A stretch of 64,000 nucleotides of DNA from Woeseiaceae bacterium (GCA_028280615.1 JANQLK010000025.1:1-64000); one strand, 5' to 3'. Positions 44,172 through 54,338 are shown, counted from the stretch's first letter. The notes: generated from the letters alone by a model not told the origin. Numbers and translations are program-made.

Positions 44172-45590
44172 GTGACACTCGCAATACCAGATTTCTCCAA
44201 CACTCGCCTCGTGGTCGTGGGCGACGTCATGCTCGACCAGTACCTGTTCGGCGCCACGAGTCGAATATCGCCTGAAGCGCCCGTACCGGTGGTGCACGTC
44301 CAGCGCACGGACGACCGGCCCGGCGGCGCGGCCAACGTGGCCGTGAACCTGGCGGCGCTCGGCGCTTCGACCGAGCTGATCGGGGTCGTCGGCCGGGACG
44401 CGCCGGCCGATTCGCTCGAGAATATCCTGTCGAAACAGGGCATCGGCTGCGAGTTCGAGCGCGTCGACGATCGACCGACGATCACCAAGACGCGCGTGCA
44501 GAGCCGCGGTCAGCAGCTCATCCGGCTCGACCGGGAGAACGCGTCGGCGCTGCCCGGCAGGGCACTCGTCGAGCGGCTGGCGGCGGCCATCGACGGCGCG
44601 GGGGCGGTCGTACTCTCGGACTACGGCAAGGGTGCGCTGGGCGACGTCCGCGCCATGATCGACGTCTGCCGCCAGGCCGGCGTGCCGGTCCTCGTCGACC
44701 CGAAGGGCAGCGATTTCTCGAAGTACAGAGGCGCTACGTTGATCACGCCGAACCAGTCCGAGTTCGAGACCGTCGCGGGCGTTGCGAGCGACGACGACGA
44801 TCTCGTGCGCCGGGCGCGGCACATGCTCGACGATCTCGAACTCGCCGCGCTGCTCGTGACGCGCAGCGAGAAGGGCATGCTGCTCATCGAGCAGGACGCC
44901 GAACCCCTGTTCCTGTCCACGCAGGCGCGCGAGGTTTTCGACGTAACGGGCGCCGGCGATACCGTGATCGCAACGCTCGCGGGCTCGCTCGCGGCGCGCG
45001 CCGACCTGCCGTCGGCGGCGGCGCTTGCCAACGTCGCGGCCGGGCTCGTCGTGCGCAAGATCGGTGTGGCGACTGTGACGCCGGCCGAGATTCGCATCGC
45101 ATTGCACCAGCGCGGCCAGGGCGGCCGCGACCTGGTCGGATCCGACGAGCTCGTCGACATCGTGCGCGATGCCCGCGAGCGCGGCGAGCGCATCGTCATG
45201 ACCAACGGCTGCTTCGATATCCTGCACGCCGGCCACGTCACCTACCTCGAGGAGGCCAAGAGCCTGGGTGATCGCCTGATCGTCGCCGTGAATGACGATG
45301 CGTCGGTCAAGCGGCTCAAGGGCGCGTCGCGGCCCGTCAACGCGCTCGAAGACCGCATGCTCGTGCTGGCAGGACTCGCCGCGGTCGACTGGGTGGTGCC
45401 GTTCGCCGACGACACGCCCGCGGCGCTGATCGAGTCGGTCATGCCCGACGTGCTCGTCAAGGGCGGCGACTACGCGCCCGAGGAAATCGCGGGCGGCAAG
45501 GCCGTGCTCGAGAACGGCGGCGAAGTCAGGGTGCTCAGATTTCGCGACGGGCACTCGACGACCAAGATCATCGAACGGCTCAAAGCGTAG
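44172..45590 (+). CDS. hldE: Bifunctional heptose-7-phosphate kinase / heptose-1-phosphate adenylyltransferase
   Basis: This 472-residue enzyme makes ADP-heptose for the lipopolysaccharide inner core. The N-terminal ribokinase-type domain (1 to about 315) has GDVMLDQYLFG, PGGAANVAVNLAALG and the catalytic DVTGAGDTVIATLA. The C-terminal nucleotidyltransferase (about 340-472) has MTNGCFDILHAGHVTYLEEA with the HxGH motif and GHSTTKIIERL. Length matches E. coli HldE (477). The start is a GTG at 44172. waaA follows, so LPS core genes cluster here. Confidence 0.97.
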   Translation: MTLAIPDFSNTRLVVVGDVMLDQYLFGATSRISPEAPVPVVHVQRTDDRPGGAANVAVNLAALGASTELIGVVGRDAPADSLENILSKQGIGCEFERVDDRPTITKTRVQSRGQQLIRLDRENASALPGRALVERLAAAIDGAGAVVLSDYGKGALGDVRAMIDVCRQAGVPVLVDPKGSDFSKYRGATLITPNQSEFETVAGVASDDDDLVRRARHMLDDLELAALLVTRSEKGMLLIEQDAEPLFLSTQAREVFDVTGAGDTVIATLAGSLAARADLPSAAALANVAAGLVVRKIGVATVTPAEIRIALHQRGQGGRDLVGSDELVDIVRDARERGERIVMTNGCFDILHAGHVTYLEEAKSLGDRLIVAVNDDASVKRLKGASRPVNALEDRMLVLAGLAAVDWVVPFADDTPAALIESVMPDVLVKGGDYAPEEIAGGKAVLENGGEVRVLRFRDGHSTTKIIERLKA

Positions 45591-45598
45591 ACGCAATC

Positions 45599-45634
45599 GT
45601 GTCTGTCCCTAGTGTCTGTCCTAGTGTCCTGTCC
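45599..45634 (+). repeat. Degenerate tandem repeat between hldE and waaA
   Basis: Three consecutive units start with GTGTC: GTGTCTGTCCCTA, GTGTCTGTCCTA and GTGTCCTGTCC. The AGTGTCCTG core recurs in the waaA-tolC hairpin (47006-47041) and at 49426-49436. The function is unknown. Confidence 0.5.
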
Positions 45635-45691
45635 GGCTAATTCGTTGAACAAGTCGCCGCGGCTGGCGACCTCCGTACGCGTGCGTGGGCC

Positions 45692-46990
45692 ATGCGCTTC
45701 CTCTACAACCTGCTGACCTATCTGTTGTTCGTGCCGTATGCGGGCTACTGGCTGTTCCGCGCCGCGGTGAACCCGGTATACCGGCCCAAGACCCTGCAGC
45801 GCTTCGGCGCCGGCTACCCGAGGCTGGACAGGCCGATCTGGGTGCACGCCGTCTCGGTCGGCGAGGTCGTCGCGGCCGCGCCGCTCGTGCGCGCGCTCGC
45901 GCGCGAGTATCCGGACAGGCAGATGATCGTCACGACCGTAACGCCGACCGGCGCGGCGCGGGTCGAGGCGCTGTTCGGCGATTCGGTGCATCACGCCTAC
46001 ATACCGTTCGAGTTTCCGCATGCCGTGTGGCGGTTTTTCGCGCGCGTCAACCCGGCCATCGCACTCATCGTCGAGACCGAGATATGGCCGAACCTCTACT
46101 CGGGCTGCGGGCGCCGCGGCATTCCGCTGGTACTGGTCAGCGCGCGGATATCGCCCAAGTCGGTCAGGAACTACCGCAAGCTCTTGCCGCTGTTTCGCGA
46201 GACGCTGTCGCACGGCATCGTCATCGCGGCCCAGAGCCAGATCGATGCGGACCGGTTTCTGTCGCTGGGTGCGAGTCCCCAAAGAACGCGTGTGACTGGC
46301 AACATCAAATTCGACATCGAGCTGCCGCCAGACATCATCGAGCGCGGCGAGGCGCTGCGCCGCGACACGTTCGGCGAGCGGCCAGTGTGGATCGCCGCGA
46401 GCACGCACGACGGCGAGGAAACCACCGTGCTCGATGCGCACGAGCGGCTGCTCGATCGCCGACCCGACCTGTTGCTGGTACTCGTGCCGAGGCACCCGGA
46501 GCGATTCGCGGCCGTCCGCGAGACCATCGGGCGGCGCGGACTCGCCGCCGTCTCACGAACGGAAGACCGCCCTGCCGAGGCGGGCACGGCCGTGTATTTG
46601 GGCGATACGATGGGGGAGGTGCCGCTGTTCTATTCGGCCAGTGACGTGGCCTTCGTCGGCGGCAGCCTCGTGCCGGTCGGTGGCCACAATCTGCTCGAGC
46701 CCGCGGCGCTCGGCCGCCCGATCGTCACCGGGCCTCACCTGTACAACGCGCAGGAGATCGCCGATCGATTCATCGCCGAGGAGGCCTGCCGGATCGTGAC
46801 GAACGCAGCCGAACTCGAGGGCAGCGTCGCCGCGCTGCTCGACGACGCGTCGCTCGGTGAGACGTTGGGGGAAAACGCCCGAACGCTAGTCCAGAACAAC
46901 CGCGGCGCGCTCGAGCGTCTGCTCGAACTCGTGCGGCCGCTGATCGGTCGGCCTCATTCCTGGCCCGCATCGGCGACCGATGCGGGCTGA
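45692..46990 (+). CDS. waaA: 3-deoxy-D-manno-octulosonic acid transferase
   Basis: WaaA (KdtA) adds Kdo to lipid IVA on the cytoplasmic face of the inner membrane. The 432-residue product has an N-terminal anchor (YNLLTYLLFVPYAGYWLF), the GT30 domain (IWVHAVSVGEVVAAAPLVRA, ETEIWPNLYSGC) and the C-terminal nucleotide-sugar domain (AASTHDGEET, VGGSLVPVGGHNLLEPAALG). Length fits the family. It is convergent with tolC, and a hairpin lies between them. Confidence 0.96.
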   Translation: MRFLYNLLTYLLFVPYAGYWLFRAAVNPVYRPKTLQRFGAGYPRLDRPIWVHAVSVGEVVAAAPLVRALAREYPDRQMIVTTVTPTGAARVEALFGDSVHHAYIPFEFPHAVWRFFARVNPAIALIVETEIWPNLYSGCGRRGIPLVLVSARISPKSVRNYRKLLPLFRETLSHGIVIAAQSQIDADRFLSLGASPQRTRVTGNIKFDIELPPDIIERGEALRRDTFGERPVWIAASTHDGEETTVLDAHERLLDRRPDLLLVLVPRHPERFAAVRETIGRRGLAAVSRTEDRPAEAGTAVYLGDTMGEVPLFYSASDVAFVGGSLVPVGGHNLLEPAALGRPIVTGPHLYNAQEIADRFIAEEACRIVTNAAELEGSVAALLDDASLGETLGENARTLVQNNRGALERLLELVRPLIGRPHSWPASATDAG

Positions 46991-47005
46991 CCTACGTGTG
47001 TCCTG

Positions 47006-47041
47006 GTGTCCTGAGTCACGCGAACTCATGACGCAGGACAC
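47006..47041. terminator. Bidirectional hairpin between waaA and tolC
   Basis: GTGTCCTGAGTCA (47006-47018) pairs with TGACGCAGGACAC (47029-47041) with one mismatch and a 10-base loop. It fills most of the 50-bp gap between the two convergent stops and touches the tolC stop codon. No T-tract follows, so termination efficiency is uncertain. Confidence 0.55.
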
Positions 47042-48504
47042 TAGCTCCGGTTGTTGCCGCCGCTCGCGGCCGCTTCTTCCGAGGCGCGCTCCTCCGGCGT
47101 TCCACGATCCTCGAGAAACGGCTCGAGGCGCTCGAGGTCCTGGACTTCGAGCGTGCCGGCCGCCTGCTTCAGGCGCATGACGTTCAGCACGTAGTCGTAG
47201 CGGCTCTGGTAGTAGTTGGTGATGGCTTCGTAGAGCTGGAACTGGGCGTTCAATACCTCGACGATCGTTCGCGTGCCGACGTCATAGCCGGCCTGGGTCG
47301 CCTGCAGCGCAGTCTGATTGGACTCGACGGCGCGAGCGAGGGCGGACACGCGGCTCATTTCCGCGAGCACGCCGAGGTAGGCATCGACGGTCTGGCGTTC
47401 GGTCTCGCGCGTAACCCGATGCAGGACCTCGCGCGAGGCGCGGTGCAGGTATACCGCTTCCTTGACCCGCGAAGATACGGCGCCGCCTGCGAACAGCGGG
47501 ATATTGAACTCGATGCCAATGCTGTCCGAGTCGAAGTCCGAGTTCGCCGGCAGCGGACCGAGCCCGTTGAACGTGTCTTGGTCCGATGTCACCTCGCGAT
47601 TGCCCGTCGATGCGACCAGGTCGATCGTCGGGTAGTGTCCCGTGCGGCGCAGGGAAATCTCGTCGCGCGCGAGCTTCTCGTCGATTCGACTGGAGACCAG
47701 CGTGAGATTCTGCCCGAGCGCCAGGTCCACCCACTCCTGCTGGTTGTTGGGCGCCGGTTCCTGCAGCGGCAGCTCTTCGCTCGGTGCCTGCAGATCGCTG
47801 ACGTACTCGCCCGTGATTTCGCGCAGGAACTGTTCGGCGGTGGCGAGCACGCGCTTGGCCGCGATCTCGTCGGCAATGGCCGAGTCGTAGCGCGCCTGAG
47901 ATTCCTGCACGTCCGTAATCGCAATGAGCCCGACCTCGAAACGCTGTTTGGCCTGCTCGAGCTGGCGAGCGATCGCACGCCGGTTCGCCATGTTCGCGGC
48001 GAGCCGGTCCTCGGCAGCGAGAACGTCGAAATACCTCTGCGTAACGCGCACAATCAGGTCCTGCTGTGCCGCCTCGCGGTCCGCTTCGGCCCGGGCGACC
48101 TGCTTGTCGGCTCGCTTCAGTCCCACGATCTGGTCCCAGCGAAACAGCGTCTGGCGCAGCGTGAACTGCCAGTCCGTCGTTTCGGCGTCGGTCAGTACCT
48201 GGAAAGGGAACGGTACGATCACCAGTTCGCCCGTCGTCGGATCCGGAATCGCCGTGTTCTGCACGCCGGAGCCGTCGGTCTCAGACTCCGTGTAGCTGCC
48301 GCCAAAGCCGATCTGCGGGAACAGGACGCCGCGTGCCTGCGGTTCGGCCTCGAGGGCCGCGAGCCGGCGCGCCTCCGCTTCGAAGATGCGCGGGTCGCTC
48401 TGCAGCGCCTGCTGGTAGACCTCGAGCAGGGAGGCGGCCTTGACCGGCTGTGCCCAGGCGCTTGCGAGGATACTTAAGGCAATGATTCTAATCACATTTT
48501 TCAT
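47041..48504 (-). CDS. tolC: TolC-family outer-membrane channel protein
   Basis: A 487-residue outer-membrane factor for type I secretion and drug efflux. It has a signal peptide (IIALSILASAWAQPVKA), a first repeat starting ASLLEVYQQALQSDPRIFEA and a second starting EWVDLALGQNLTLVSSRIDE, each a helical-barrel half. GIEFNIPLFAGGAVSSRVKE and the late VGTRTIVEVLNAQFQLYEA are TolC signatures. The protein-isoaspartate methyltransferase gene lies upstream in the same direction, the common TolC neighbourhood. Its own promoter is probably in the 213-bp gap, which also holds ATCACT-AACTC-AGTGAT (48568-48584). Confidence 0.95.
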   Translation of the reverse strand: MKNVIRIIALSILASAWAQPVKAASLLEVYQQALQSDPRIFEAEARRLAALEAEPQARGVLFPQIGFGGSYTESETDGSGVQNTAIPDPTTGELVIVPFPFQVLTDAETTDWQFTLRQTLFRWDQIVGLKRADKQVARAEADREAAQQDLIVRVTQRYFDVLAAEDRLAANMANRRAIARQLEQAKQRFEVGLIAITDVQESQARYDSAIADEIAAKRVLATAEQFLREITGEYVSDLQAPSEELPLQEPAPNNQQEWVDLALGQNLTLVSSRIDEKLARDEISLRRTGHYPTIDLVASTGNREVTSDQDTFNGLGPLPANSDFDSDSIGIEFNIPLFAGGAVSSRVKEAVYLHRASREVLHRVTRETERQTVDAYLGVLAEMSRVSALARAVESNQTALQATQAGYDVGTRTIVEVLNAQFQLYEAITNYYQSRYDYVLNVMRLKQAAGTLEVQDLERLEPFLEDRGTPEERASEEAAASGGNNRS

Positions 48505-48717
48505 GCTACTCGAGTTCCGCTAGATGTCGGCCCCGGGGACCGTTGGGGAGGTGTTATAGTCAACTATATCACTAACTCAGTGATGGCGAGAACCCCCAAA
48601 AAATCCCGCCATCGAGCCCTCCGACTCGATACTGACATCTACTAGATGCAGCAGGTTCCCATGTGGTTTCGCCGATACAGAAATTTCCCGAGCGCGTATC
48701 CCTCACCCGCTGGCCGC

Positions 48718-49368
48718 TCAGAATTCGAATTGCGGCGGCAGCGCCCCGTTGACGAGCGGCTTCAAGTCGGTTTCGAACAGGCTTTCGCCGCGCCACTCGC
48801 TGTCGTTCGCGCGGACCACACGCCGCGCGTCCATGACCGGGCTGTCGCCTACAACGATGAACAGCCGGCCGCCGGGCTTGAGTGCGTCGACGAACCGGGG
48901 GTCGAAACGCTGCAGCGAGCCGGTTACGGCGATCGCGTCGAACGGGCCCTCGGGCAGCTGCCGGGTCGCATCCATCTCGTCGAGCGTGACGTTATCCAGG
49001 CCCAGCGACGCGAGCCGGCGCCCGGCCGTCGACAGGAAGTCGGTGTGGATGTCGATGCTCGTGACGTTTCGCGCAAGCCGCGCAAGGCAGGCCGTCAGGA
49101 ACCCCGAGCCCGTGCCTACCTCGAGCACCAGCTCCGAACCGACGAGTTTCAGCGCCTGCAGGATGCGGCCCTCGACCGTTGGCGTCAGCATCGATTCGCC
49201 GTGGCCGATCGGAATTTCGGTATCCGCGAACGCCAGTGCGTCGTAGCGGGACGGCACGAATCGCTCCCGGGGCATGACGGTCATGACCCGCAGCACGTCT
49301 TCATCGAACACGTCCCAGGCGCGAACCTGTTGTTCGACCATCTTCTCGCGGGCGCTGTCGAAGTTCAT
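48718..49368 (-). CDS. Protein-L-isoaspartate O-methyltransferase-family protein
   Basis: A 216-residue SAM-dependent methyltransferase of the PCMT family. MVEQQVRAWDVFDEDVLRVM and MPRERFVPSRYDALAFADTE are typical of the version encoded beside tolC. VLEVGTGSGFLTACLARLA is the SAM motif. This TolC-linked subgroup differs from classical Pcm, and its repair activity is not certain. The start at 49368 is chosen by family length, and the ribosome site is weak. Confidence 0.9.
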   Translation of the reverse strand: MNFDSAREKMVEQQVRAWDVFDEDVLRVMTVMPRERFVPSRYDALAFADTEIPIGHGESMLTPTVEGRILQALKLVGSELVLEVGTGSGFLTACLARLARNVTSIDIHTDFLSTAGRRLASLGLDNVTLDEMDATRQLPEGPFDAIAVTGSLQRFDPRFVDALKPGGRLFIVVGDSPVMDARRVVRANDSEWRGESLFETDLKPLVNGALPPQFEF

Positions 49369-49631
49369 CTCGAGAGACTCTGATTGTTCTGAACGGAGGG
49401 CGGGCAAAAAGGATACGGTTGAGCCAGTGTCCTGTCGTGCCATCGGGCGCGGCCACGGCCTCTGGAATTATGGTGAATCAAGCAAGCGTACCTCGGCGGC
49501 TGGGATATCCTAAGCCGTGCCAAACAGTCCGGGGTGGTTTCCTTACCTCGCGCCTCCGTTGGGGAGGTGCCAAAAGGGCTCATAATAATAACAAATGATC
49601 GATACACGGCAGCAACCGGGAAAGCACTTTG

Positions 49632-51980
49632 ATGGCGTCGATTGAATCGCTGGCGCTGCCGCTTGCGATCGGCCTCGCCATCCTTCTCGTCGGCGCCGTC
49701 GCTGTCGCCTACCGGCTGTGGCGGCGACGGCAGTCCGACATCCGCCGGGCGAAGCGCCTGAACGAAGAACTGTTCGCGGTCTCCGGCGACGCATCCGTCG
49801 GCCGGCGGCTTCCCGTGCCCGACGATCCGGACGAGGCCGTCCTCGCCAAGTTGATCAACCGACTGTTCGACGCGCTCGAGGAGCGGGACCAGAAACTCGC
49901 AGGCGGCGATCGGCTGTTCCGCGATTTCTCGCGGACGCTGCCCGAAATCGTGCTGGTCCACGATGAGAAAATCCTCCTGGCCAACGAGTCGGCTGCCGGG
50001 CTGGTCGGGCTCGAGCCCGACCAGCTCAAGGGCCGCGAAGCCGTCGACCTCGTCAAACCGGCTTACCGGGCGCTGTTTCGCAAACACTTAAGTAAACGCA
50101 TGGCGGGCGAAGACGTACCCCGCCGGCTCGAGATCCAGCTGATCAACGGCGGCGAGGGCGGACTGTGGGTCGAAGTCCAGAGCGCCAACGTCGAATTCCA
50201 CGGCCAGCCGGCCATCCTGACGATCGCCCGCGACATCAGTCACCGCAAGAGCCTCGACGTGTCGCTGTCGCGCAGCAAGCGTCAGGCGCAGTACACGCTC
50301 GAGTCGATCTCGGAGGGAGTCATCACGACCGATAACGACGGCCGTATCGACTACATGAACCTGGCGGCCGAAGCGTTGATCGGCACGAGCCGCGATGCCG
50401 CCATCGGTCACCGCATCGGCGGGCTGTTCACGCTCGTCGACGATGCCGACCGGCGGCCGCTCGGCGACCCGGTCGAACGCTGCCTGTCGATGCGCCGCCG
50501 GGTCAACATGGGCCGACGTGCCGTGCTCGTGACCCCCGACGGCGAACACGAACACTCGGTGGAGATCACGGCGTCACCGATACGCGGTCCCGGCAACAGC
50601 ATCTCCGGCAGCGTCGTCGTCTTCCACGACGTCTCCGAGCTGCGCGGCCTGACGCGCAAGATGAGCTACCAGGCGACCCACGATCCGCTGACCGGCCTCA
50701 TCAACCGCCGCGAATTCGAGCGCCGCCTGGACGAAGCCATGGATGCCGCGCACGCTGAGGAGGCCGTGCACATGCTGTTCTACATGGACCTGGACCGCTT
50801 CAAGGCCGTCAACGACAGCTGCGGGCACATGGCCGGCGACAACATGCTGCGCGAGGTGGCGGCGCTGATAAAGGACCAGGTCCGCGACTCGGACTTCGTC
50901 GGCCGGCTCGGCGGCGACGAGTTCGGCGCCCTCCTGATCGGCTGTCCGATCGACAAGGCCCGGCAGATCGCCGCGGACATCGGCAACGCCGTCGACGAAT
51001 ACCGCTTCGTCTGGAAGAACAAGATATTCAACATCGGCATCTCGATCGGTCTTGTCGAGATAAGCCATACGAGCGGTTCGCTGCAGGACGTCATGAGCGC
51101 GGCCGATTCGGCCTGCTATGTCGCCAAGCAGGAGGGTCGCGGCCGCATACACGTCTACTCCGCCCGCGACGAAGCCGTCGCGCGCGAGCGCGGCGACATC
51201 CAGTGGCTCAGGAACCTGCAGGCGGCACTGCACGAGGACAGTTTCGAGCTGGCCGTGCAGCCGATCCTCGCGATGGGCGGTGGCATCGACACGGGTCCCG
51301 CGGTCGAGGTACTCATTCGGCTGCCCGACGAGAGCGGCCGAATCGCGGACACGGCGGAATTCCTGCGGCCCGCGGAGCGCTATCAGCTCATGCCGCAGAT
51401 CGACCGCTGGGTCGTGAATGCGACGCTCGCGGCGATGGCGGGCGGCGAGATTCGCCTCGCGGCCGGCCGCAGCTGCGCGATCAATCTGTCCGGCCAGACG
51501 ATGGCCGACGAAGGTTTCTTAAGTTTCGTCGTCGATGCGCTCGACCGCTCCGGCGTGTCGCCGTCCTCGGTCTGCTTCGAGGTGACCGAGCGTGCGATAC
51601 TCGACAACGTCCAGCACGCACAGCGCTTCATAGAAGTGCTGCATGGCATTGGCTGCGAATTCTCGCTCGACGACTTCGGCTCGGGCTTGGGGTCGTTTTC
51701 GAGTCTCAAGCACCTGTCGATCGACTACCTCAAGATCGACGGAACCTACACGCGCAACCTGCCATCAGATCCGGTCAACCAGGAAATGGTGCTTGCGATG
51801 ATCAAGCTCGCCCGTACGATGGAATTCCGGCTCGTGGCGGAACAGGTCGAGCATCAGGAAGACTTCGACTGGCTGCGCGAGAGCGGCATCGATTTCATTC
51901 AGGGCCATTTCGTCGATGCGCCCGTGACGCTCGGCGCCAGCATTTCCACGACCGGTACGCACCGCCTGCTGAACTCGTGA
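49632..51980 (+). CDS. PAS-PAS-GGDEF-EAL protein with altered EAL motif
   Basis: A 782-residue signalling protein: one membrane helix (about 9-28), two PAS domains (about 90-200 and 220-345), a GGDEF domain and an EAL-type domain. GGDEF is intact (RLGGDEFGALL, about 426) with RxxD (RDSD) five residues before it. In the last domain the signature reads EVL (AVEVLIRLPDE, about 558) instead of EAL. DDFGSGLGSFSSL, YLKIDG and AEQVE are kept, but AEGVE has changed. It is probably a cyclase with a weak or regulatory c-di-GMP phosphodiesterase domain. The ATG at 49632 directly follows an in-frame TTG. Confidence 0.93.
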   Translation: MASIESLALPLAIGLAILLVGAVAVAYRLWRRRQSDIRRAKRLNEELFAVSGDASVGRRLPVPDDPDEAVLAKLINRLFDALEERDQKLAGGDRLFRDFSRTLPEIVLVHDEKILLANESAAGLVGLEPDQLKGREAVDLVKPAYRALFRKHLSKRMAGEDVPRRLEIQLINGGEGGLWVEVQSANVEFHGQPAILTIARDISHRKSLDVSLSRSKRQAQYTLESISEGVITTDNDGRIDYMNLAAEALIGTSRDAAIGHRIGGLFTLVDDADRRPLGDPVERCLSMRRRVNMGRRAVLVTPDGEHEHSVEITASPIRGPGNSISGSVVVFHDVSELRGLTRKMSYQATHDPLTGLINRREFERRLDEAMDAAHAEEAVHMLFYMDLDRFKAVNDSCGHMAGDNMLREVAALIKDQVRDSDFVGRLGGDEFGALLIGCPIDKARQIAADIGNAVDEYRFVWKNKIFNIGISIGLVEISHTSGSLQDVMSAADSACYVAKQEGRGRIHVYSARDEAVARERGDIQWLRNLQAALHEDSFELAVQPILAMGGGIDTGPAVEVLIRLPDESGRIADTAEFLRPAERYQLMPQIDRWVVNATLAAMAGGEIRLAAGRSCAINLSGQTMADEGFLSFVVDALDRSGVSPSSVCFEVTERAILDNVQHAQRFIEVLHGIGCEFSLDDFGSGLGSFSSLKHLSIDYLKIDGTYTRNLPSDPVNQEMVLAMIKLARTMEFRLVAEQVEHQEDFDWLRESGIDFIQGHFVDAPVTLGASISTTGTHRLLNS

Positions 51981-52022
51981 TGGGCACGGCTGCTCGTCGT
52001 CTGGCGAAAACTCCGAAACTAT

Positions 52023-52097
52023 CGTAGGAGCGGCTTCCAGCCGCGATCGGGCGCCAACATCGTGAACGGCTTATCGCGGCAAGATGCCGCTCCTACG
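52023..52097. repeat. REP/BIME-type palindromic repeat
   Basis: CGTAGGAGCGGC (52023-52034) is inverted exactly as GCCGCTCCTACG (52086-52097). The inner arms AGCCGCGAT and ATCGCGGC pair too. The GTAGGAGCGGCTTCCAGCCGCGA string is the familiar extragenic palindrome of Pseudomonas and Xanthomonas-type genomes. It lies between the GGDEF-EVL gene and the convergent pyrophosphatase gene and may stabilise or end both transcripts. Confidence 0.85.
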
Positions 52098-52113
52098 GTA
52101 GGTATTGGAGCTC

Positions 52114-54258
52114 CTACATGAACTTCAGCAGGATGCCGCCGTACTGTACGAAGAACGGCACGAAGACGAGCGATAGAATGGCCGACAGCTTGATCAGGAT
52201 ATTCAAGCTTGGGCCGGACGTGTCTTTCAGCGGATCGCCCACCGTATCGCCAACCACCGCCGCCTTGTGATTTTCGGTGCCCTTGCCCCCGAGATTGCCG
52301 GCTTCGATGTACTTCTTTGCGTTGTCCCAGGCGCCGCCGGAGTTCGACGACGAGATCGCGAGAACGCCGCCGGCGACCAGCGAGCCGGCCAGCAGTCCGG
52401 CCGTAGCCTGGATGCCGAACAGGAACCCGGTGACGAGCGGTGCACCCATGATAAGGATGCCGGGCGCAACCATTTCACGAACGGCAGCCTGCGTCGAGAT
52501 CGCGACGCACTGTGCGTAGTCGGGATCGCCGGTGCCTTCCATGATGCCCGGAATCTCGCGGAACTGACGCCGCACTTCCTCGATCATCTTGAAGGCGGCC
52601 GAGCCGACTGACTTCATCGTCATGGCCGTGAACAGCGCCGGCAGCACGGCACCGATGAACAGGCCGCTGAAGACCATCGGGTCTAGCAGGTTGATCGAGC
52701 CGAGCAGATCCGAGGTCGGGTCCTGTTCTTTTAAGAGAAGATCGGCACGGGTCAGGAACGCGGCGAACAGAGCGAGCGAGGTCAGAATGGCAGCGCCGAT
52801 CGCGAAGCCCTTGCCGATGGCGGCCGTGGTGTTGCCGGCCGAGTCCAGGACGTCCGTGCGCTCTCGCACGTGTTCCGGCATGCCGGCCATCTCGGCGATG
52901 CCGCCGGCGTTGTCAGCCACCGGGCCGTAGGCGTCGATCGTCAGCGCGATGACCAGCGTGCCGAGCATGCCGAGCGAGGCGATGGCCACACCGTACATGC
53001 CGGCCAGCATCCACGGAATGTAGATGGCAAGACCGATCGCGAGATAAGGACCGACGGCGCTCTTGTAACCGAGTGCCAGTCCGAAAATGATGTTGGTCGC
53101 GGTGCCGGTCTGACAGGATTCGGCCACTTCGCGAACGGGGCTGTACGCGTCCGACGTGTAGTACTCGGTGAGCAGGCCCACGACGAGGCCGGCGATCAGT
53201 CCGGTCAGGAAGCACAGGTATACGCCCAGCGAGGTATATCCGACGCCGTTGATGACGAACTCCGCCGGCACCAGCATCTCGGTCACGAAGTACATGACGA
53301 CGGCCATGACTGCGCTCGATATGATCAGCATGCGTTTCAGCGCCGGGCCCACCTGGGCTTCGGTGTTGACGCGGACCAGCAGAATCGTAAGCAGGCTGAC
53401 CGGAATGCCGATTGCGGAGATGACGATCGGATACAGCAGCGCATCGACGTTGCCGCCGAAGGCAATCGCGCTGATGACCATGGCGGCGCAGGTGCTCTCG
53501 GCACAGGAGCCGAACAGGTCGGCGCCCATACCCGCGACGTCGCCGACGTTGTCGCCGACGTTGTCAGCGATAACGGCCGGGTTACGCGGATCGTCTTCCG
53601 GAATTCCCGCCTCGACCTTGCCAACGAGATCGGCGCCTACATCGGCTGCCTTCGTGAAGATGCCGCCGCCCACGCGTGCGAACAGCGCAATGGCGGAACC
53701 GCCGAGGCCGAAGCCGGCAATCACTTCCATCAATACGTGCGGTGGCAAGTCGTCAGGCAGCACATATTTGAGGCCCAGGTAGATCAGCAGCATGCCGAGC
53801 GAGGCCAGGCTGACCAGCGCGAAGCCCATGACGGCGCCGGAGTGCAGCGCGAGGTTGAACGCGCTGGAGAGCGACTGGTTGGCCGAAACCGTCGTGCGAG
53901 CGTTGCCCGCGGTCGCGATCTTCATGCCGATGAAGCCACTGGCGATCGAGATGATCGCACCGAAAACGAACGCGACGGCCGTGTAGATGCCTTCATTGAC
54001 GTTTTCGGTGTGGTGATCATCGATCAGGAGGGCGATGACGATGCCGAACAAGACCATGAAGATGGCCATGAACTTGTATTCCTGCTTGAGGAACGCCATC
54101 GCTCCCTCGGCGATCGCCGCATGAATCTTGCGCAGTTTGCCGCGCGTGTCGGCGTCTTCGACACCCATATCGACCGCAACGCGGCTGACCGAGCGCGAGT
54201 AGTAAAAGGCCACAGCGAGTCCAAAAAGGGACAGGGCCAGGATAATCGCAACTGACAT
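52114..54258 (-). CDS. hppA: Membrane-bound proton-translocating pyrophosphatase, K+-dependent type
   Basis: A 714-residue integral membrane enzyme with about 16 helices that pumps protons (or Na+) using PPi hydrolysis. The PPi-binding motifs [20 protein letters not shown] and [20 protein letters not shown] are intact. Near residue 476 the sequence is [10 protein letters not shown], with Ala where K+-independent enzymes have Lys. By known family rules this marks a K+-dependent enzyme; H+ versus Na+ specificity is not decided here. GGAGTAA precedes the ATG by 8 bases. It follows the PPi-phosphofructokinase gene. Confidence 0.96.
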   Translation of the reverse strand: MSVAIILALSLFGLAVAFYYSRSVSRVAVDMGVEDADTRGKLRKIHAAIAEGAMAFLKQEYKFMAIFMVLFGIVIALLIDDHHTENVNEGIYTAVAFVFGAIISIASGFIGMKIATAGNARTTVSANQSLSSAFNLALHSGAVMGFALVSLASLGMLLIYLGLKYVLPDDLPPHVLMEVIAGFGLGGSAIALFARVGGGIFTKAADVGADLVGKVEAGIPEDDPRNPAVIADNVGDNVGDVAGMGADLFGSCAESTCAAMVISAIAFGGNVDALLYPIVISAIGIPVSLLTILLVRVNTEAQVGPALKRMLIISSAVMAVVMYFVTEMLVPAEFVINGVGYTSLGVYLCFLTGLIAGLVVGLLTEYYTSDAYSPVREVAESCQTGTATNIIFGLALGYKSAVGPYLAIGLAIYIPWMLAGMYGVAIASLGMLGTLVIALTIDAYGPVADNAGGIAEMAGMPEHVRERTDVLDSAGNTTAAIGKGFAIGAAILTSLALFAAFLTRADLLLKEQDPTSDLLGSINLLDPMVFSGLFIGAVLPALFTAMTMKSVGSAAFKMIEEVRRQFREIPGIMEGTGDPDYAQCVAISTQAAVREMVAPGILIMGAPLVTGFLFGIQATAGLLAGSLVAGGVLAISSSNSGGAWDNAKKYIEAGNLGGKGTENHKAAVVGDTVGDPLKDTSGPSLNILIKLSAILSLVFVPFFVQYGGILLKFM

Positions 54259-54318
54259 ACTTTTTGTTACTCCGTCATTGTCGTCCTTAAGGGAGTGGGC
54301 GCGGCACACAGGGCTCTA

Positions 54319-54338
54319 AGGTGCAATGGGCTGCACCT
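54319..54338. other. Short hairpin between PPi-phosphofructokinase and hppA
   Basis: AGGTGCA (54319-54325) and TGCACCT (54332-54338) form a 7-bp stem with a 6-base loop, about 61 bases upstream of hppA. It may be an operator or leader structure. The two genes lie 199 bp apart, so hppA probably has its own promoter as well. Confidence 0.4.

Noticed and set aside
45621-47044. waaA as a mobile unit flanked by inverted CTAGTGTCCTG repeats
   Set aside because: The right-hand copy is better explained as one arm of the waaA-tolC hairpin, and waaA beside hldE is a normal LPS arrangement.
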